Source: Pedobacter quisquiliarum (GTDB lineage Bacteria; Bacteroidota; Bacteroidia; Sphingobacteriales; Sphingobacteriaceae). From it: 59,442 nt of DNA. The notes beneath the pieces were generated by a model. That model searched no databases. It saw only the letters and a list, made by a program, of their open reading frames with translations, and had not been told where the DNA came from. Position 1 is the stretch's first letter. Every line of letters starts with the position of its first letter. Of this stretch, positions 41,291 to 50,023 are shown piece after piece. Location of the stretch: the NCBI RefSeq assembly GCF_014642175.1, contig NZ_BMIL01000014.1, positions 1 through 59,442 of the forward strand, written 5' to 3'. A program made the translations under genes and the position numbers.

Positions 41291-41821
41291 ATGAAAAGTG
41301 CCAATACATCAACAAATGTAAACACACTTCCAAACGAGCTAAAAACAGTTAAGGAATTAATTTATGACAATCACGGGTTGAACTTGACAAACCTGAAGTT
41401 TAGTACTGAAAGTTTAGAATATGGAGCTTGTTCCTTTGAACTCAATAATAAGAAAATTCAATACCGGGTGGCAAAAATCACTCCATTAAAGTCCGGTCAT
41501 TTTGTGACCATATGGCAAAGAAATAAGAACGGAATAACTGAACCATTTCACATATCCGATGACCTTGATTTTATAATAATTGCAGCGAAAAGAGGAAATA
41601 ACTTTGGCCAATTTATTTTCCCAAAATTTGTCTTGGCAGAAAAGGGTATTATTACTAATAATAACAAAGAGGGAAAACGTGGAATTAGAGTTTATCCACC
41701 TTGGGACACTGTTGCAAGTAAACAAGCGGAGAAAACTCAAACCTGGCAGACAAAATACTTCTTCACAATTGATGATGGAAACTCCTCTAACAAAGATCTG
41801 ATAAGAAGGCTACTTTTCTAA
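41291..41821 (+). CDS. mepB-like: MepB family protein
   Basis: A 176-aa soluble protein matching the MepB family, named after a gene next to the Staphylococcus MepA efflux pump: EYGACSFELNNKKIQYRVAK, ITPLKSGHFVTIWQRNKNG, FIFPKFVLAEKGII and KRGIRVYPPWD are typical. Biochemical role unknown. It is a single-gene module lying between two copies of the junction repeat. Confidence 0.87.
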   Translation: MKSANTSTNVNTLPNELKTVKELIYDNHGLNLTNLKFSTESLEYGACSFELNNKKIQYRVAKITPLKSGHFVTIWQRNKNGITEPFHISDDLDFIIIAAKRGNNFGQFIFPKFVLAEKGIITNNNKEGKRGIRVYPPWDTVASKQAEKTQTWQTKYFFTIDDGNSSNKDLIRRLLF

Positions 41822-41904
41822 GCTGTAACAGCCACCACCTCATTGAAAAATATGTGGGACAATACCGGGAAGAACGCATAGCTCGAAAATTAAAATACAT
41901 TCTC

Positions 41905-42042
41905 TAATATTCCTCATATAAAAAGACGGTCCTGGCTGATCTTAATCAAGGCTTTACTGCTAAAAGAAAAATTTCGGTTTGTGCGACAAATCTGGCTTGT
42001 GCCAAATCTTAGTTCTCCATTATTCGACCGATTTTTGATAAC
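41905..42042 (+). repeat. Junction repeat, copy B (~138 bp)
   Basis: Full-length counterpart of copy A (26592-26739). Its two ends resemble each other: TCTCTAATATTCCTC at the left and TTCTCCATTATTCGACC then TTTTTGATAAC at the right. It contains AGACGGTCCTGGCTGATC and TTTCGGTTTGTGCGAC. It lies between mepB and the convergent TlpA-like gene; no coding potential seen. Confidence 0.65.
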
Positions 42043-42099
42043 ATATTTATCAATGCATGCGCATTGATTTTCATATACTGAACAGCCAATTCAGGTTAA

Positions 42100-43623
42100 C
42101 TAATTTAAGCCAACAGATGCTTTTAAAGTTTCTCTATTCAAATTTTCCATCCGGGTTATGATTTTTGGGTTTATCTGTCCATTTATATCGATTGTTACAT
42201 AAGCGGGATATCCCCCAGTAGCATTAAACATGCTTTTTAGTTGGTTAATGATTTTTTCACTAGCAAAAAAGTGAGCACCTGGAATTTGGAGATCAGCAAC
42301 CTTGTTTTTCCACTTATCCAAGTTAGATCCACTTGACGTGCAGATGTAAATATATTCAATAGCTAGATCCTTATTCTTCTCGTGCAACTTTCTACTAGAT
42401 GGCAAATCTGATAGGCAAGGCCCGCACCAGGTTGCCCAAAAATCAATGATTAATGCCTTGTTAGGGAATTTCCTTTTGAGACTCAAGACAAAATCGTCGA
42501 TATTTTTAAGCTCATCAATTTGATACAGCTCAGCGTCAAAAGGCATCTTTAAAAGAGGTGTTCCAATTGTTGCATTCTTTATTTTTGTAGACAACGCAAA
42601 CAAGCTGTCAACCCTTTTTTGGTTGATATTTGCTTTACTTAGCTCATCGTTTGCTGTTTTAATTGCCCATTGGGTTCGGATATTATTGATGATTTTGGAA
42701 TAAGACTTAGAAAAAATGTCTTTCTCAATGCCCAAAAGCATTAATTTTAAAATATCGGCTTTCTCTTGACTATATAAACTGTCTAATTGCACCAAATGGT
42801 GATCAAGGCCATATTGCTTAGTACTAACACGCGTGTAGGTATTCAGATAACTATAAAATAAAACCCCATCGTTACTGGTGAAATAAGGTTGATGATTTTT
42901 GATTTCGTTAAAAATGGGGCTCGGCATTACGTCTCCCCAATACGCAGTGCAAACATTTCCATAAAAATCTGATAAAGTTTCATTAGTAACAGCCCAGGCA
43001 TAATTTTTAAAATTAGCTGTGAACTCATGATCTATTCTCGTCAATTCCTTCTTAACAGAATCTACCTTCTTGGTGAAAGTTTCAGGAGCATATTTCTTCC
43101 TTGACTGACATACAGTTCTAAGCGTATCGAAAAGGGTCTCTCTCTCGTTTTTTTTAAATAGTACGTTTTTATTCAGTACGGTATTCAACTCTCCATCTTT
43201 ACCTGAATAGACTACTCCCTCATCTATCATATATGCACCATCCTTTGGCAGCTTACTCACATCAAGCGAAACAGTCAAACCTGTATTCACGTAAACTCCA
43301 GCATATAAATACGCTCCAACATTTAACCAAACTTGCTGGTAAGGAAAATTCTGCTCAAGAACAATGTTGGCCACACCGGCCTTATTAGTTTCGGCAAAAT
43401 GGTCAGCTTGAATTGTAGATCCTAATTGCACAAGTGTATAGGTGATTCCTACTTTCTCCACGCTATCTGGAAGATTCTTAAGGGTAATGGTCAAGGTTGC
43501 CGGTTTTCGGTTCACCAGCTGAGTATTCATTTTCTTATTCTCTATACTCAAAGGTGCATTTTGAGCATTTAATTGAATCGCAAAAAACCAAATACAGATT
43601 AAAGAGATGAATAAGAGTTTCAT
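42100..43623 (-). CDS. Large TlpA-like exported thioredoxin-fold protein
   Basis: A 507-aa exported protein. Signal peptide (KLLFISLICIWFFAIQLNAQ), then a long N-terminal region without recognisable motifs (beta-rich first ~120 residues with DUF-like LTITLKNLPDSVEKVG, then helical), and a C-terminal TlpA/redoxin domain (about residues 370-505) with the active site FWATWCGPC. This is the plan of Bacteroidota TlpA-family disulfide reductases acting in the periplasm. It stands alone on the minus strand between junction repeats B and D. Confidence 0.85.
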   Translation of the reverse strand: MKLLFISLICIWFFAIQLNAQNAPLSIENKKMNTQLVNRKPATLTITLKNLPDSVEKVGITYTLVQLGSTIQADHFAETNKAGVANIVLEQNFPYQQVWLNVGAYLYAGVYVNTGLTVSLDVSKLPKDGAYMIDEGVVYSGKDGELNTVLNKNVLFKKNERETLFDTLRTVCQSRKKYAPETFTKKVDSVKKELTRIDHEFTANFKNYAWAVTNETLSDFYGNVCTAYWGDVMPSPIFNEIKNHQPYFTSNDGVLFYSYLNTYTRVSTKQYGLDHHLVQLDSLYSQEKADILKLMLLGIEKDIFSKSYSKIINNIRTQWAIKTANDELSKANINQKRVDSLFALSTKIKNATIGTPLLKMPFDAELYQIDELKNIDDFVLSLKRKFPNKALIIDFWATWCGPCLSDLPSSRKLHEKNKDLAIEYIYICTSSGSNLDKWKNKVADLQIPGAHFFASEKIINQLKSMFNATGGYPAYVTIDINGQINPKIITRMENLNRETLKASVGLN

Positions 43624-43981
43624 TTAGATGTTTTGCTTCATGTGAAGATAAGTAATACATTAAATATATTTTCTTTTCCCACCTGAATGATAGAATATAG
43701 TGCTAAGTTTTTCGGAAATATTTGCCAATATTAGTTATCATTATCCCCTCCAAATTTGATGATGCGCACGACAGTGTCCAAGAATTCCACCCATTTTTTG
43801 GTAATGCAGGTAAAATACTCAACGTTTATTCTCAAGTTGATGATAAATGTAATTCAAATAGGTTGATTTATTAAGCTCTTGAATAAGCACTTTGTAAAAA
43901 ACTTTATTGATGCTTTAATAACGAAACAACATATTTAGTAGTTGGCCAAATAAGAAGCGAAGCTTTAACCTGGCTTTCTTG
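43624..43981. other. Gene-free stretch with degenerate junction repeat D
   Basis: About 360 bases between two minus-strand genes. At 43734-43815 it holds a degenerate copy of the junction repeat ends (TTATCATTATCCCCTCC at the left and AATTCCACCCATTTTTTGG at the right). Nothing else stands out. Confidence 0.45.
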
Positions 43982-44386
43982 TTATGGAGCAATTTGTGTC
44001 GTATAGTTTTCTCTTATAAATGTATATGAGCGGTTGATTGTAGGCCTTTTTTGTAAGTATATAACGTATAAGGTATCACCAGTATCATACCTTTCATTTG
44101 TAGTTTCCCCTGTATACTCTACATTATCTACGTGAAACTTATAATTCATACTTATTGTTCCTTTCGCGCCTACTTTCATTCTGGAAGTAACTACACCTTT
44201 GCTAAGCTTACCATTATTAGCTAGACGATAATTCTCAATGGTTTTTTCGCTTGCTCCATAAATAAATCGCCCTACTAAAAGCAGTATCAACACTGTTCCT
44301 AAACGGATTTTCCATTTTTTAACATGTAAATACCAGTCTGATATTTTTAGAATTGGTGTATCATGATTTTCCTGCTTTTTGCTCAT
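43982..44386 (-). CDS. Small membrane protein, DUF3592-like
   Basis: A 134-aa protein with one hydrophobic segment (residues ~30-48, IRLGTVLILLLVGRFIYGAS) followed by a small beta domain with GVVTSRMKVGAKGTISMNYKFHVDNVEYTGE and DTLYVIYLQKRP, which resembles DUF3592-type domains. Unknown function; alone between junction repeats. Confidence 0.65.
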   Translation of the reverse strand: MSKKQENHDTPILKISDWYLHVKKWKIRLGTVLILLLVGRFIYGASEKTIENYRLANNGKLSKGVVTSRMKVGAKGTISMNYKFHVDNVEYTGETTNERYDTGDTLYVIYLQKRPTINRSYTFIRENYTTQIAP

Positions 44387-44856
44387 ATGACCTTGTTAGT
44401 CTATTCTCATGTCAATTTTTGGTCTGGCCTCTTCACTAGGTTATCCTAGTACCGGTAACCAATCTGTAATTCTTTTTTGTTTCAGGATATTGTAATTCGA
44501 GCCATCTGGAGTAACCTGCGTCTGCCAGCAGGACCATCATTGCAGATAATAAAGATTCCAAAAATTAACAATTCTAAGATCTTGAATGTCACAAGTGACC
44601 ACATATCGAATTTTAAAAAGATATTCCATTTTCAACATGCTGTAATTGGCACTACTCAGTTACGTTCGTGCATTTCAATATTCCCTCGTTTTTCGATAAT
44701 CTATCTTAAGCATAAACCGATGCCCTTAAACAAATCAAACCTATCCTCATTAACCCTGAAATATCTTTTCTCTTTTTGCAGATTATCATAAACCCATTCC
44801 ATTAATCAAAATGATTTTTCTATTTTTGATAATGAGTTTTTGATAATAAAAATAAC
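44387..44856. other. Gene-free stretch before the serine recombinase, with junction motif and candidate res site
   Basis: 470 bases without a credible gene. TCAATATTCCCTCGTTTTT at 44675-44693 has an exact inverted partner at 46247-46265, bracketing the recombinase module. Just before the recombinase start, TTTTTGATAAT occurs twice in tandem, 14 bases apart (44823-44833 and 44837-44847), together with ATTATCA and AATCAAAATGATT elements (about 44780-44820), which could form a resolvase recognition array. Confidence 0.55.
44675..44693 (+). repeat. Left 19-bp inverted repeat of the recombinase module
   Basis: TCAATATTCCCTCGTTTTT; its exact reverse complement lies at 46247-46265. The element in between (about 1.6 kb) carries the serine recombinase and one hypothetical gene. 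The same core ATTCCCTC-TTT recurs at other module junctions. Confidence 0.75.
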
Positions 44857-45435
44857 ATGAAAATAGGCTACGCAAGAGTAAGTACCGCAGACCAAAATTT
44901 AGATCTTCAATTCAATGCGCTGACAGATTATGGATGCACGACAATATACCAGGAAAAGATATCCGGCAAGAATACAGACAGACCCGAACTAAAAAATCTT
45001 TTGGCGACTCTTCGTAAGGGTGATCGGGTGGTCGTTTGGAAATTGGATCGTCTTGGTCGTTCTCTTCGTGACCTGGTAGATCTGGTTGCTGTGTTCAATG
45101 AAAAAGGAGTTAATTTTGTTAGCCTATATGATCACATTGATACTACAACAGCTACAGGTAGATTTACATTTAATATTTTTGCTTCATTAGCAGAGTTTGA
45201 AAGGGAAATTATCCGGGAACGTACTAAAGCGGGGCTCGTTGCAGCAAGAGCAAGAGGTAAAAAGGGAGGCCGTCCTTCAGGCTTATCCCCTGAAAAGCTT
45301 CAGTTGGCAATGACTGCTTTGGATCTTCATGATACGGGGAAATATTCCATTTTGGAAATATCCAAAAGGCTACAGATACCCATCGCTACCTGCTATCGAT
45401 ACATTAAATATGCGAGAATGGACACGGTTAATTGA
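44857..45435 (+). CDS. Serine recombinase (resolvase/invertase family)
   Basis: A 192-aa small serine recombinase. The catalytic N-terminal domain starts MKIGYARVSTADQNLDLQ with the nucleophilic Ser in ARVST and the VWKLDRLGRSLRDLV and ERTKAGLVAARARGKKGGRP segments, and the C-terminal HTH (YSILEISKRLQIPIATCYRYIK) is complete. It belongs to the Tn3-resolvase/Hin/Pin group. No transposase gene is nearby. Tandem TTTTTGATAAT repeats just upstream may be its binding sites; the same motif appears at other module ends. Confidence 0.95.
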   Translation: MKIGYARVSTADQNLDLQFNALTDYGCTTIYQEKISGKNTDRPELKNLLATLRKGDRVVVWKLDRLGRSLRDLVDLVAVFNEKGVNFVSLYDHIDTTTATGRFTFNIFASLAEFEREIIRERTKAGLVAARARGKKGGRPSGLSPEKLQLAMTALDLHDTGKYSILEISKRLQIPIATCYRYIKYARMDTVN

Positions 45436-45487
45436 TTTTCACGCAAAAACATGCACAAGATCGCGGACTAGAACCTATCTTATAATT

Positions 45488-46030
45488 ATGAAAAGTATAA
45501 TCTTTATTCTGCTTATTTTGACTTGTAACGTTAACCGCGTTAAAAGTCAGAATATTATTCCTGAGACCCCAACACAGGTTAGTGTCTTTCCTCCAACCAA
45601 GCAAATTGACTATAGAATTCCAATCATCAAAGCTCTTGGAAAGCATATGGATATTGATCGTCTTTTAAAAAGTCCGAAAAATCATGCACATGTGTTTTCT
45701 ATTAGCCTTGCGTTTAATGCAGAAGGGAAAATTGACTCTATATACTTCAATGAAAACATGTCTAGCAATTTAAAAGAAATTATTAATTCAGGTTCAAACC
45801 TTTATAACCTCTCCAAAGCACTCAATTCCATAAAATTTAACAATGAATTTACTAATAAGATAGCTTTATTGCCTATCGTGCTTAAAAGATGGGAAGACCA
45901 GGAAATTGACAATGCAGGTGAATTTTTAAGTGATTTATCAGCATTATGGCCTAGATTAAAATTAAAAGACAAATCCAAGCAGGTAGTTTTCCTTGAACCA
46001 TTCGTTAATCATTATTCGACGATTAATTAG
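45488..46030 (+). CDS. Exported hypothetical protein
   Basis: A 180-aa protein starting at 45488 with a signal peptide (SIIFILLILTCNVNRVKSQ). The mature part is helical/beta mixed (KALGKHMDIDRLLKSPKNHAHVFSISLAFNAEGKIDSIYFNENMS, then LNSIKFNNEFTNKIALLPIVLKR). It resembles small Bacteroidota proteins that are loosely TonB-like, but I do not recognise the family. It is in the 1.6-kb unit with the recombinase. Confidence 0.65.
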   Translation: MKSIIFILLILTCNVNRVKSQNIIPETPTQVSVFPPTKQIDYRIPIIKALGKHMDIDRLLKSPKNHAHVFSISLAFNAEGKIDSIYFNENMSSNLKEIINSGSNLYNLSKALNSIKFNNEFTNKIALLPIVLKRWEDQEIDNAGEFLSDLSALWPRLKLKDKSKQVVFLEPFVNHYSTIN

Positions 46031-46347
46031 CATTACACTCGTTTGAGTAGAGACACCACTCATAGCTTGACTTTTTTAGGAATTGTTCATAAACAACACT
46101 ACATTCAATAGCTAATCTAAACCTTTAATGAAAATGGTGGGAATAATGGAGAATGCAAAAAATAGTCACAAGCTAGAATTGTCTACAAAGGGAAGAACTC
46201 TCTTTTTGCCGTACGCTGGTACGGGCTATTAATAAGTACCATCTTAAAAAACGAGGGAATATTGAGAATGGTTCTATTGACTTTATTCCAGTTTTCATAA
46301 ATTAAGTAACAAATGATGCTTTAATTGATCATAACCTAAAATCCGAT
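46031..46347. other. Gene-free stretch holding inverted junction repeat E
   Basis: About 320 bases between the recombinase module and the ABC module. It holds copy E of the junction repeat at 46131-46275 and the promoter region of the ABC genes. Confidence 0.5.
46131..46275 (-). repeat. Junction repeat, copy E (inverted, ~145 bp)
   Basis: Read on the minus strand it starts TTCTCAATATTCCCTCG and TTTTTTAAGATGG, contains TACGGCAAAAAGAGAG (compare TACGGCAAAAGAGAG in copy A) and TCTAGCTTGTG, and ends TTCTCCATTATTCCCACC. Left and right ends are near-identical direct repeats, as in copy B. It includes the right inverted repeat (46247-46265) of the recombinase module. Confidence 0.6.
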
Positions 46348-46974
46348 TTGCTTAGACTAACTAACATTAACAAGAGATACGGTAGCCACGAGGTACTAAA
46401 CTTCAGTGAGTGGAATATCAATAAGGGAATTTACTGGTTAAAAGGAGGAAATGGCACCGGCAAGTCAACCTTATTCCGAATCATTTCTGGGCAAATACCA
46501 TTTATAGGTGAAGTACAATTGAATGGAGTTAGCTTAAGAAAAGAACCGGTAAAATTTCGCTCTAAGATTAGTTTTGCTGAGGCTGAGCCACAATACCCCT
46601 TATTTATCAAAGGAAAAGAACTGATTGATTTTTATACTGAAACCCGAAAGACGGATAGAAAACAAGCTAAAGATCTTGCTGACCATTTCGAAATGACACC
46701 TTTCCTCGACAATGTAGTAGGAAGTTATTCCAGCGGCATGCTAAAAAAACTTTCATTGATCTGTGCACTTGTCGGTGATGCTGATTTATTCATTTTAGAT
46801 GAACCGCTAATAACAATTGATATTCTATCAGCAGGTAAGCTGAATAAGCTGATTACAGAGAAAGCCTCACAAGGAAAAAGTTTTCTTATTTCCTCACATC
46901 AGGAAGTTAGCAATGATCAACTAAAATTAGATAAGGTATATCAAATCATTAATAAACAAATTTTTCAACTTTAA
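46348..46974 (+). CDS. ABC transporter ATP-binding protein
   Basis: A 208-aa ABC ATPase. Walker A is GGNGTGKST (residues 31-39), signature YSSGMLKKLS, Walker B ADLFILDEP and the H loop ISSHQE. It starts with TTG at 46348 (no in-frame ATG close by fits the family's NINKRYGSHEVL start). The membrane partner gene follows immediately. Small exporter-type ABC of unknown substrate, resembling the gliding/antibiotic-peptide and copper-type (NosF-like) group. Confidence 0.9.
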   Translation: MLRLTNINKRYGSHEVLNFSEWNINKGIYWLKGGNGTGKSTLFRIISGQIPFIGEVQLNGVSLRKEPVKFRSKISFAEAEPQYPLFIKGKELIDFYTETRKTDRKQAKDLADHFEMTPFLDNVVGSYSSGMLKKLSLICALVGDADLFILDEPLITIDILSAGKLNKLITEKASQGKSFLISSHQEVSNDQLKLDKVYQIINKQIFQL

Positions 46975-48069
46975 ATGTTGAGGTTATTAATAAACAGTTT
47001 AGCGAAAGAGTTCTATCAGCAGCATGCGGGCTTTTTCCTCATGGGATTTTATGTTCTGTTTGGAGTAGTCGAACCCTCACAATTAATCAGTTACCATAAA
47101 GCTTTATTATTGGCCGGGGTTTCATCTCCAGTCGGACTTGCAATAGTATTTGTTTCCTGGATATTATATTGCGTTAAAGTTCATTACTTTATCAAACAAA
47201 AACTAGCCTTAGCTCAGTATAATTTCATTAACGAAGTAGGCACCCTGGACAAGAAGCCTCAGTTAAAATTATGGCTGGCTTTATATTGCGTAATTCTTTT
47301 ACCCATCATTATATATGTTCTTGCTTTAATTGGGATAAGTGTTTATAACCGCTTTTTTCTCAGCCTGATTTTTATTTTGGCCGTTTTTGCTGCGCTGGCA
47401 ATTGGCTTATCATTCCTTTCCTATCGATCAGTAACGTTTGGTTTTTTAAAGGAAGAAAGATACCAAATCAATCCATTTATTAAAGTTAAAAGGCCATTCT
47501 TCAGCTGGCCGTTATTTTATTTACTGAATGAGCAGCCATTGATGCTATTGATGTGCAAAGCTTTGTCATTGGTTTTTTTTAAATGCATGCTCTGGATGTT
47601 CGCAGATGTTGGCCATGACACGCGAGTGTTATTAGTGGCTTTATTAGCATCTGTTTTATGCCATGCTGTATTGGTCTTCACATTGTTGAAATTTGAAATA
47701 GCGTATCTGAACTTCAGCAAAAGTCTGCCAATATCAACTTATAAAAGATTACTCGGCTGGTTATGGACTTTATCGATCATTCTGTTACCCGAATGGACGT
47801 TTTTGATTATATCATCGGAGTACGACGTATATGCAATTATTAATGGCTTCGTATTTGGTCTGGCTGGATTACTTTTTCTGTTAACCTTGTTATATTTCGT
47901 AAAGTTAAACATGGATATTTATCTAAGGTGGCTTCTATTTTTCTTCTTTATTTCAATGTGGTTAATTCTTGCGCACTATTATTTGTTATTCAGTTTAGTC
48001 TTGTTGGGCAGTTGCGCACTATATTATTTGATAAATTTTGATAGGATCGATTTAAAAGTTGAGGAATAG
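46975..48069 (+). CDS. ABC transporter membrane subunit, hypothetical
   Basis: A 364-aa very hydrophobic protein with about eight to ten membrane segments (e.g. FFLMGFYVLFGVVEPSQLI, LYCVILLPIIIYVLALIGISVY, LIFILAVFAALAIGLSFL). It starts directly after the ATPase stop codon, so the two form one transporter. I do not recognise a named family from motifs; the pairing is the main evidence. Confidence 0.75.
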   Translation: MLRLLINSLAKEFYQQHAGFFLMGFYVLFGVVEPSQLISYHKALLLAGVSSPVGLAIVFVSWILYCVKVHYFIKQKLALAQYNFINEVGTLDKKPQLKLWLALYCVILLPIIIYVLALIGISVYNRFFLSLIFILAVFAALAIGLSFLSYRSVTFGFLKEERYQINPFIKVKRPFFSWPLFYLLNEQPLMLLMCKALSLVFFKCMLWMFADVGHDTRVLLVALLASVLCHAVLVFTLLKFEIAYLNFSKSLPISTYKRLLGWLWTLSIILLPEWTFLIISSEYDVYAIINGFVFGLAGLLFLLTLLYFVKLNMDIYLRWLLFFFFISMWLILAHYYLLFSLVLLGSCALYYLINFDRIDLKVEE

Positions 48070-48148
48070 TAAGCATGTAATATCAGGTGGCATCATCAGG
48101 CGATTATTAAAAAAACGGTGAAATTTTGGTAAAACAGTGGTCCTTCCC

Positions 48149-48178
48149 AAAAATCGAGGATATAATGAGAATGGTTCA
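48149..48178 (-). repeat. Junction repeat end-like sequence before the ars operon
   Basis: Read on the minus strand, AACCATTCTCATTATATCCTCG then ATTTTT resembles the left end of copy E (AACCATTCTCAATATTCCCTCG then TTTTT): about 19 of 22 positions agree in the first block. Only the end, not a full copy, is visible. It separates the ABC module from the arsenic operon. Confidence 0.55.
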
Positions 48179-48226
48179 TATGGCATAATTAGAAATTACT
48201 TGCAGGCTTTAATTTATATATCGTAA

Positions 48227-48236
48227 TATTGCAATA
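48227..48236. promoter_or_regulatory. Possible ArsR operator TATTGCAATA
   Basis: A perfect 10-bp palindrome eight bases before the arsR start codon. A similar ATTGCAATA lies at 48602-48609 before the second ars gene. Its position over the likely translation start region fits an autorepressor site, but the match to known ArsR boxes is weak. Confidence 0.4.
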
Positions 48237-48243
48237 CATAGTT

Positions 48244-48573
48244 ATGGGACTTACTAAAACAGAAATATTCAGCACCGAACAAAACCAATTGGCGACGTTA
48301 TTAAAAGCATTGGCCCACCCTGCCCGTATTGCAATTTTGCAGAGGATTCTTGCTTCTAATACCTGCATCTGTGGCGACCTGGTAGAAGAACTCGGTCTTG
48401 CTCAGGCAACTATATCTCAACATTTAAAAGAGCTTAAGAATGCCGGAATTATTCAGGGTACCATTGAAGGGGTCAGTGTATGTTATTGTATCAATCCGGT
48501 AACCTGGAAACTAATAGAGACCCAAATGGGCGCATTTTTAGGCGCTTACAAACAAGAAGCTGACTGCTGTTAG
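48244..48573 (+). CDS. arsR: ArsR-family arsenite-responsive repressor
   Basis: A 109-aa winged-helix regulator when started at the ATG at 48244 (MGLTKTEIFSTEQ). The C-x-C metal-sensing pair occurs in NTCICGDLVEELGL at the start of the recognition helices, as in the E. coli ArsR group, and two further cysteines end the protein (EADCC). The HTH AQATISQHLKELKNAGII is clear. First gene of the arsenic operon. Confidence 0.93.
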   Translation: MGLTKTEIFSTEQNQLATLLKALAHPARIAILQRILASNTCICGDLVEELGLAQATISQHLKELKNAGIIQGTIEGVSVCYCINPVTWKLIETQMGAFLGAYKQEADCC

Positions 48574-48624
48574 TTTTTTTAAAGGCTAAATCAATCGTTA
48601 AATTGCAATATTAAATAGACCATT

Positions 48625-49095
48625 ATGAAATTATCAGAAATTAAAGGAATCCTGGCTGAAAGAGAAAGTGTTAATTTTAAATTAGAGAACGGGCAGGTTG
48701 TGCCTGAACATTTTCATGTTACCGAAGTTGGTGTGATCACAAAAGACTTTATCGACTGTGGCGGTACTGTACGCCATGAGAAAGTAGCAAATTTCCAGCT
48801 TTGGGACGCCAATGACTATGAGCACCGTTTGAAAGCAGGAAAACTTTTAAATATTATTTCCTTGTCAGAGCAGGTTATTGGTATGGAAGATCTGGATATA
48901 GAAGTAGAATACCAATCGGAAACCATTGGTAAATATGACTTAGCCTATGATGGAGATAACTTTGTTTTAATCTCTAAAACCACTGCTTGCCTTGCCATGG
49001 ACAAATGCGGTATTCCAGAAAAAAAAGAAAAACTTGAAATGGTAAACCTGGCAGGCGCTGCAAATACATGCACTCCAGGAGGTGGCTGCTGCTAA
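48625..49095 (+). CDS. DUF6428 family protein of ars operons
   Basis: A 156-aa protein of the DUF6428 type, regularly found behind arsR in Bacteroidota. Most of it is a small alpha/beta domain (ENGQVVPEHFHVTEVGVITKDFIDCGGTVR; YEHRLKAGKLLNIISLSEQVIG). Cysteines occur in FIDCGG, TTACLAMDKCGIPE and a C-terminal tail CTPGGGCC, a possible arsenic-binding thiol set, perhaps an arsenite chaperone. Function unproven. Confidence 0.85.
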   Translation: MKLSEIKGILAERESVNFKLENGQVVPEHFHVTEVGVITKDFIDCGGTVRHEKVANFQLWDANDYEHRLKAGKLLNIISLSEQVIGMEDLDIEVEYQSETIGKYDLAYDGDNFVLISKTTACLAMDKCGIPEKKEKLEMVNLAGAANTCTPGGGCC

Positions 49096-49105
49096 CTAAA
49101 AGAAT

Positions 49106-49591
49106 ATGGGTATTAGGAATTTATATCCTTCAGATTGGGAGCAGATTAAATCAATTTATGAAAAGGGCATTGCAACCGGTAATGCTACTTTTCAAACCAC
49201 GGCCCCGTCCTTTAAGGAATGGGACGATTCACATTTAAAAACCTGTCGCTTTGTTGATGATCATGATGGTGTTGTGCGTGGATGGGCAGCATTAACTCCT
49301 GTTTCTTCCAGATGCGTTTATGCCGGGGTTGCAGAAGTGAGTGTGTACGTTGATCCGGCATTCAGTGGAAAAGGTATTGGATCTAATCTACTCCATGAGT
49401 TGGTCAAAGCAAGTGAACAGGAAGGCATCTGGACGTTGCAAGCTGGAATTTTTCCAGAAAATGCAGCAAGCTTAACAATCCATGAAAAAGCTGGTTTCAG
49501 GATTCTTGGTGTCAGGGAAAAGATAGGAAAACAACATGGCATTTGGCGGAATACCGTACTATTAGAAAGAAGAAGTCAAACTATAATTTAA
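49106..49591 (+). CDS. arsN-like: GNAT N-acetyltransferase, ArsN-like
   Basis: A 161-aa acetyltransferase of the phosphinothricin/ArsN group: IRNLYPSDWEQIKSIYEKGIATGNATFQT at the start, VSVYVDPAFSGKGIGSNLLHELV for the acetyl-CoA loop and LTIHEKAGFRILGVREKIGK near the end. ArsN1 enzymes acetylate the organoarsenical arsinothricin and are common in ars operons. It lies between DUF6428 and arsC on the same strand. Confidence 0.9.
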   Translation: MGIRNLYPSDWEQIKSIYEKGIATGNATFQTTAPSFKEWDDSHLKTCRFVDDHDGVVRGWAALTPVSSRCVYAGVAEVSVYVDPAFSGKGIGSNLLHELVKASEQEGIWTLQAGIFPENAASLTIHEKAGFRILGVREKIGKQHGIWRNTVLLERRSQTII

Positions 49592-49597
49592 AGAAAA

Positions 49598-50023
49598 TTG
49601 AAAAATATATTAGTCCTGTGTACAGGAAATAGCTGCAGAAGCCAGCTTGCTGAAGGTTATCTGCGTCATTATGCAGAAGGTAAAGCCAATATCTATAGTG
49701 CAGGAATAGAAACCCATGGTGTAAATCCAAAAGCGGTGCAGGTGATGGCAGAAGACCATATTGACATTTCATCCCATACCTCCAACCACGTGGATGAATA
49801 TCTATCTATTCCCTTCGACGCAGTGATCACCGTATGTGATAATGCAAACGAGGCCTGTCCTTATTTTCCTGGCAAGGTGGAGCGCTTTCATCAGAACTTT
49901 CCGGATCCTGCAAAAGCGACTGGAACTGCGGAAGAAGTCATGGACGAATTCAGAAGGGTAAGAGACCTGATCAAAGTTTACTCGGCTGACTTTATCAGCG
50001 AACATATAAACCAAAAGATTTAA
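49598..50023 (+). CDS. arsC: Arsenate reductase, low-molecular-weight phosphatase type
   Basis: A 141-aa arsenate reductase of the thioredoxin-coupled LMW-PTPase fold. The P-loop [10 protein letters not shown] (residues 7-16) holds two of the catalytic cysteines, followed by [11 protein letters not shown]; the third redox pair is in [15 protein letters not shown]. It begins with a TTG start codon (49598), six bases after the previous stop; no ATG is available before the P-loop. The stop overlaps the ACR3 start (TAATG). Confidence 0.92.
   Translation: MKNILVLCTGNSCRSQLAEGYLRHYAEGKANIYSAGIETHGVNPKAVQVMAEDHIDISSHTSNHVDEYLSIPFDAVITVCDNANEACPYFPGKVERFHQNFPDPAKATGTAEEVMDEFRRVRDLIKVYSADFISEHINQKI

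Noticed and set aside
41152..41352. 66-codon plus-strand frame before mepB
   Set aside because: Begins at the break of junction repeat C and overlaps the mepB start; no recognisable features.
44857..45435. Full Tn3-family transposon
   Set aside because: A resolvase-type recombinase is present but there is no tnpA anywhere in the window and no long terminal inverted repeats of the usual Tn3 type were recognised.
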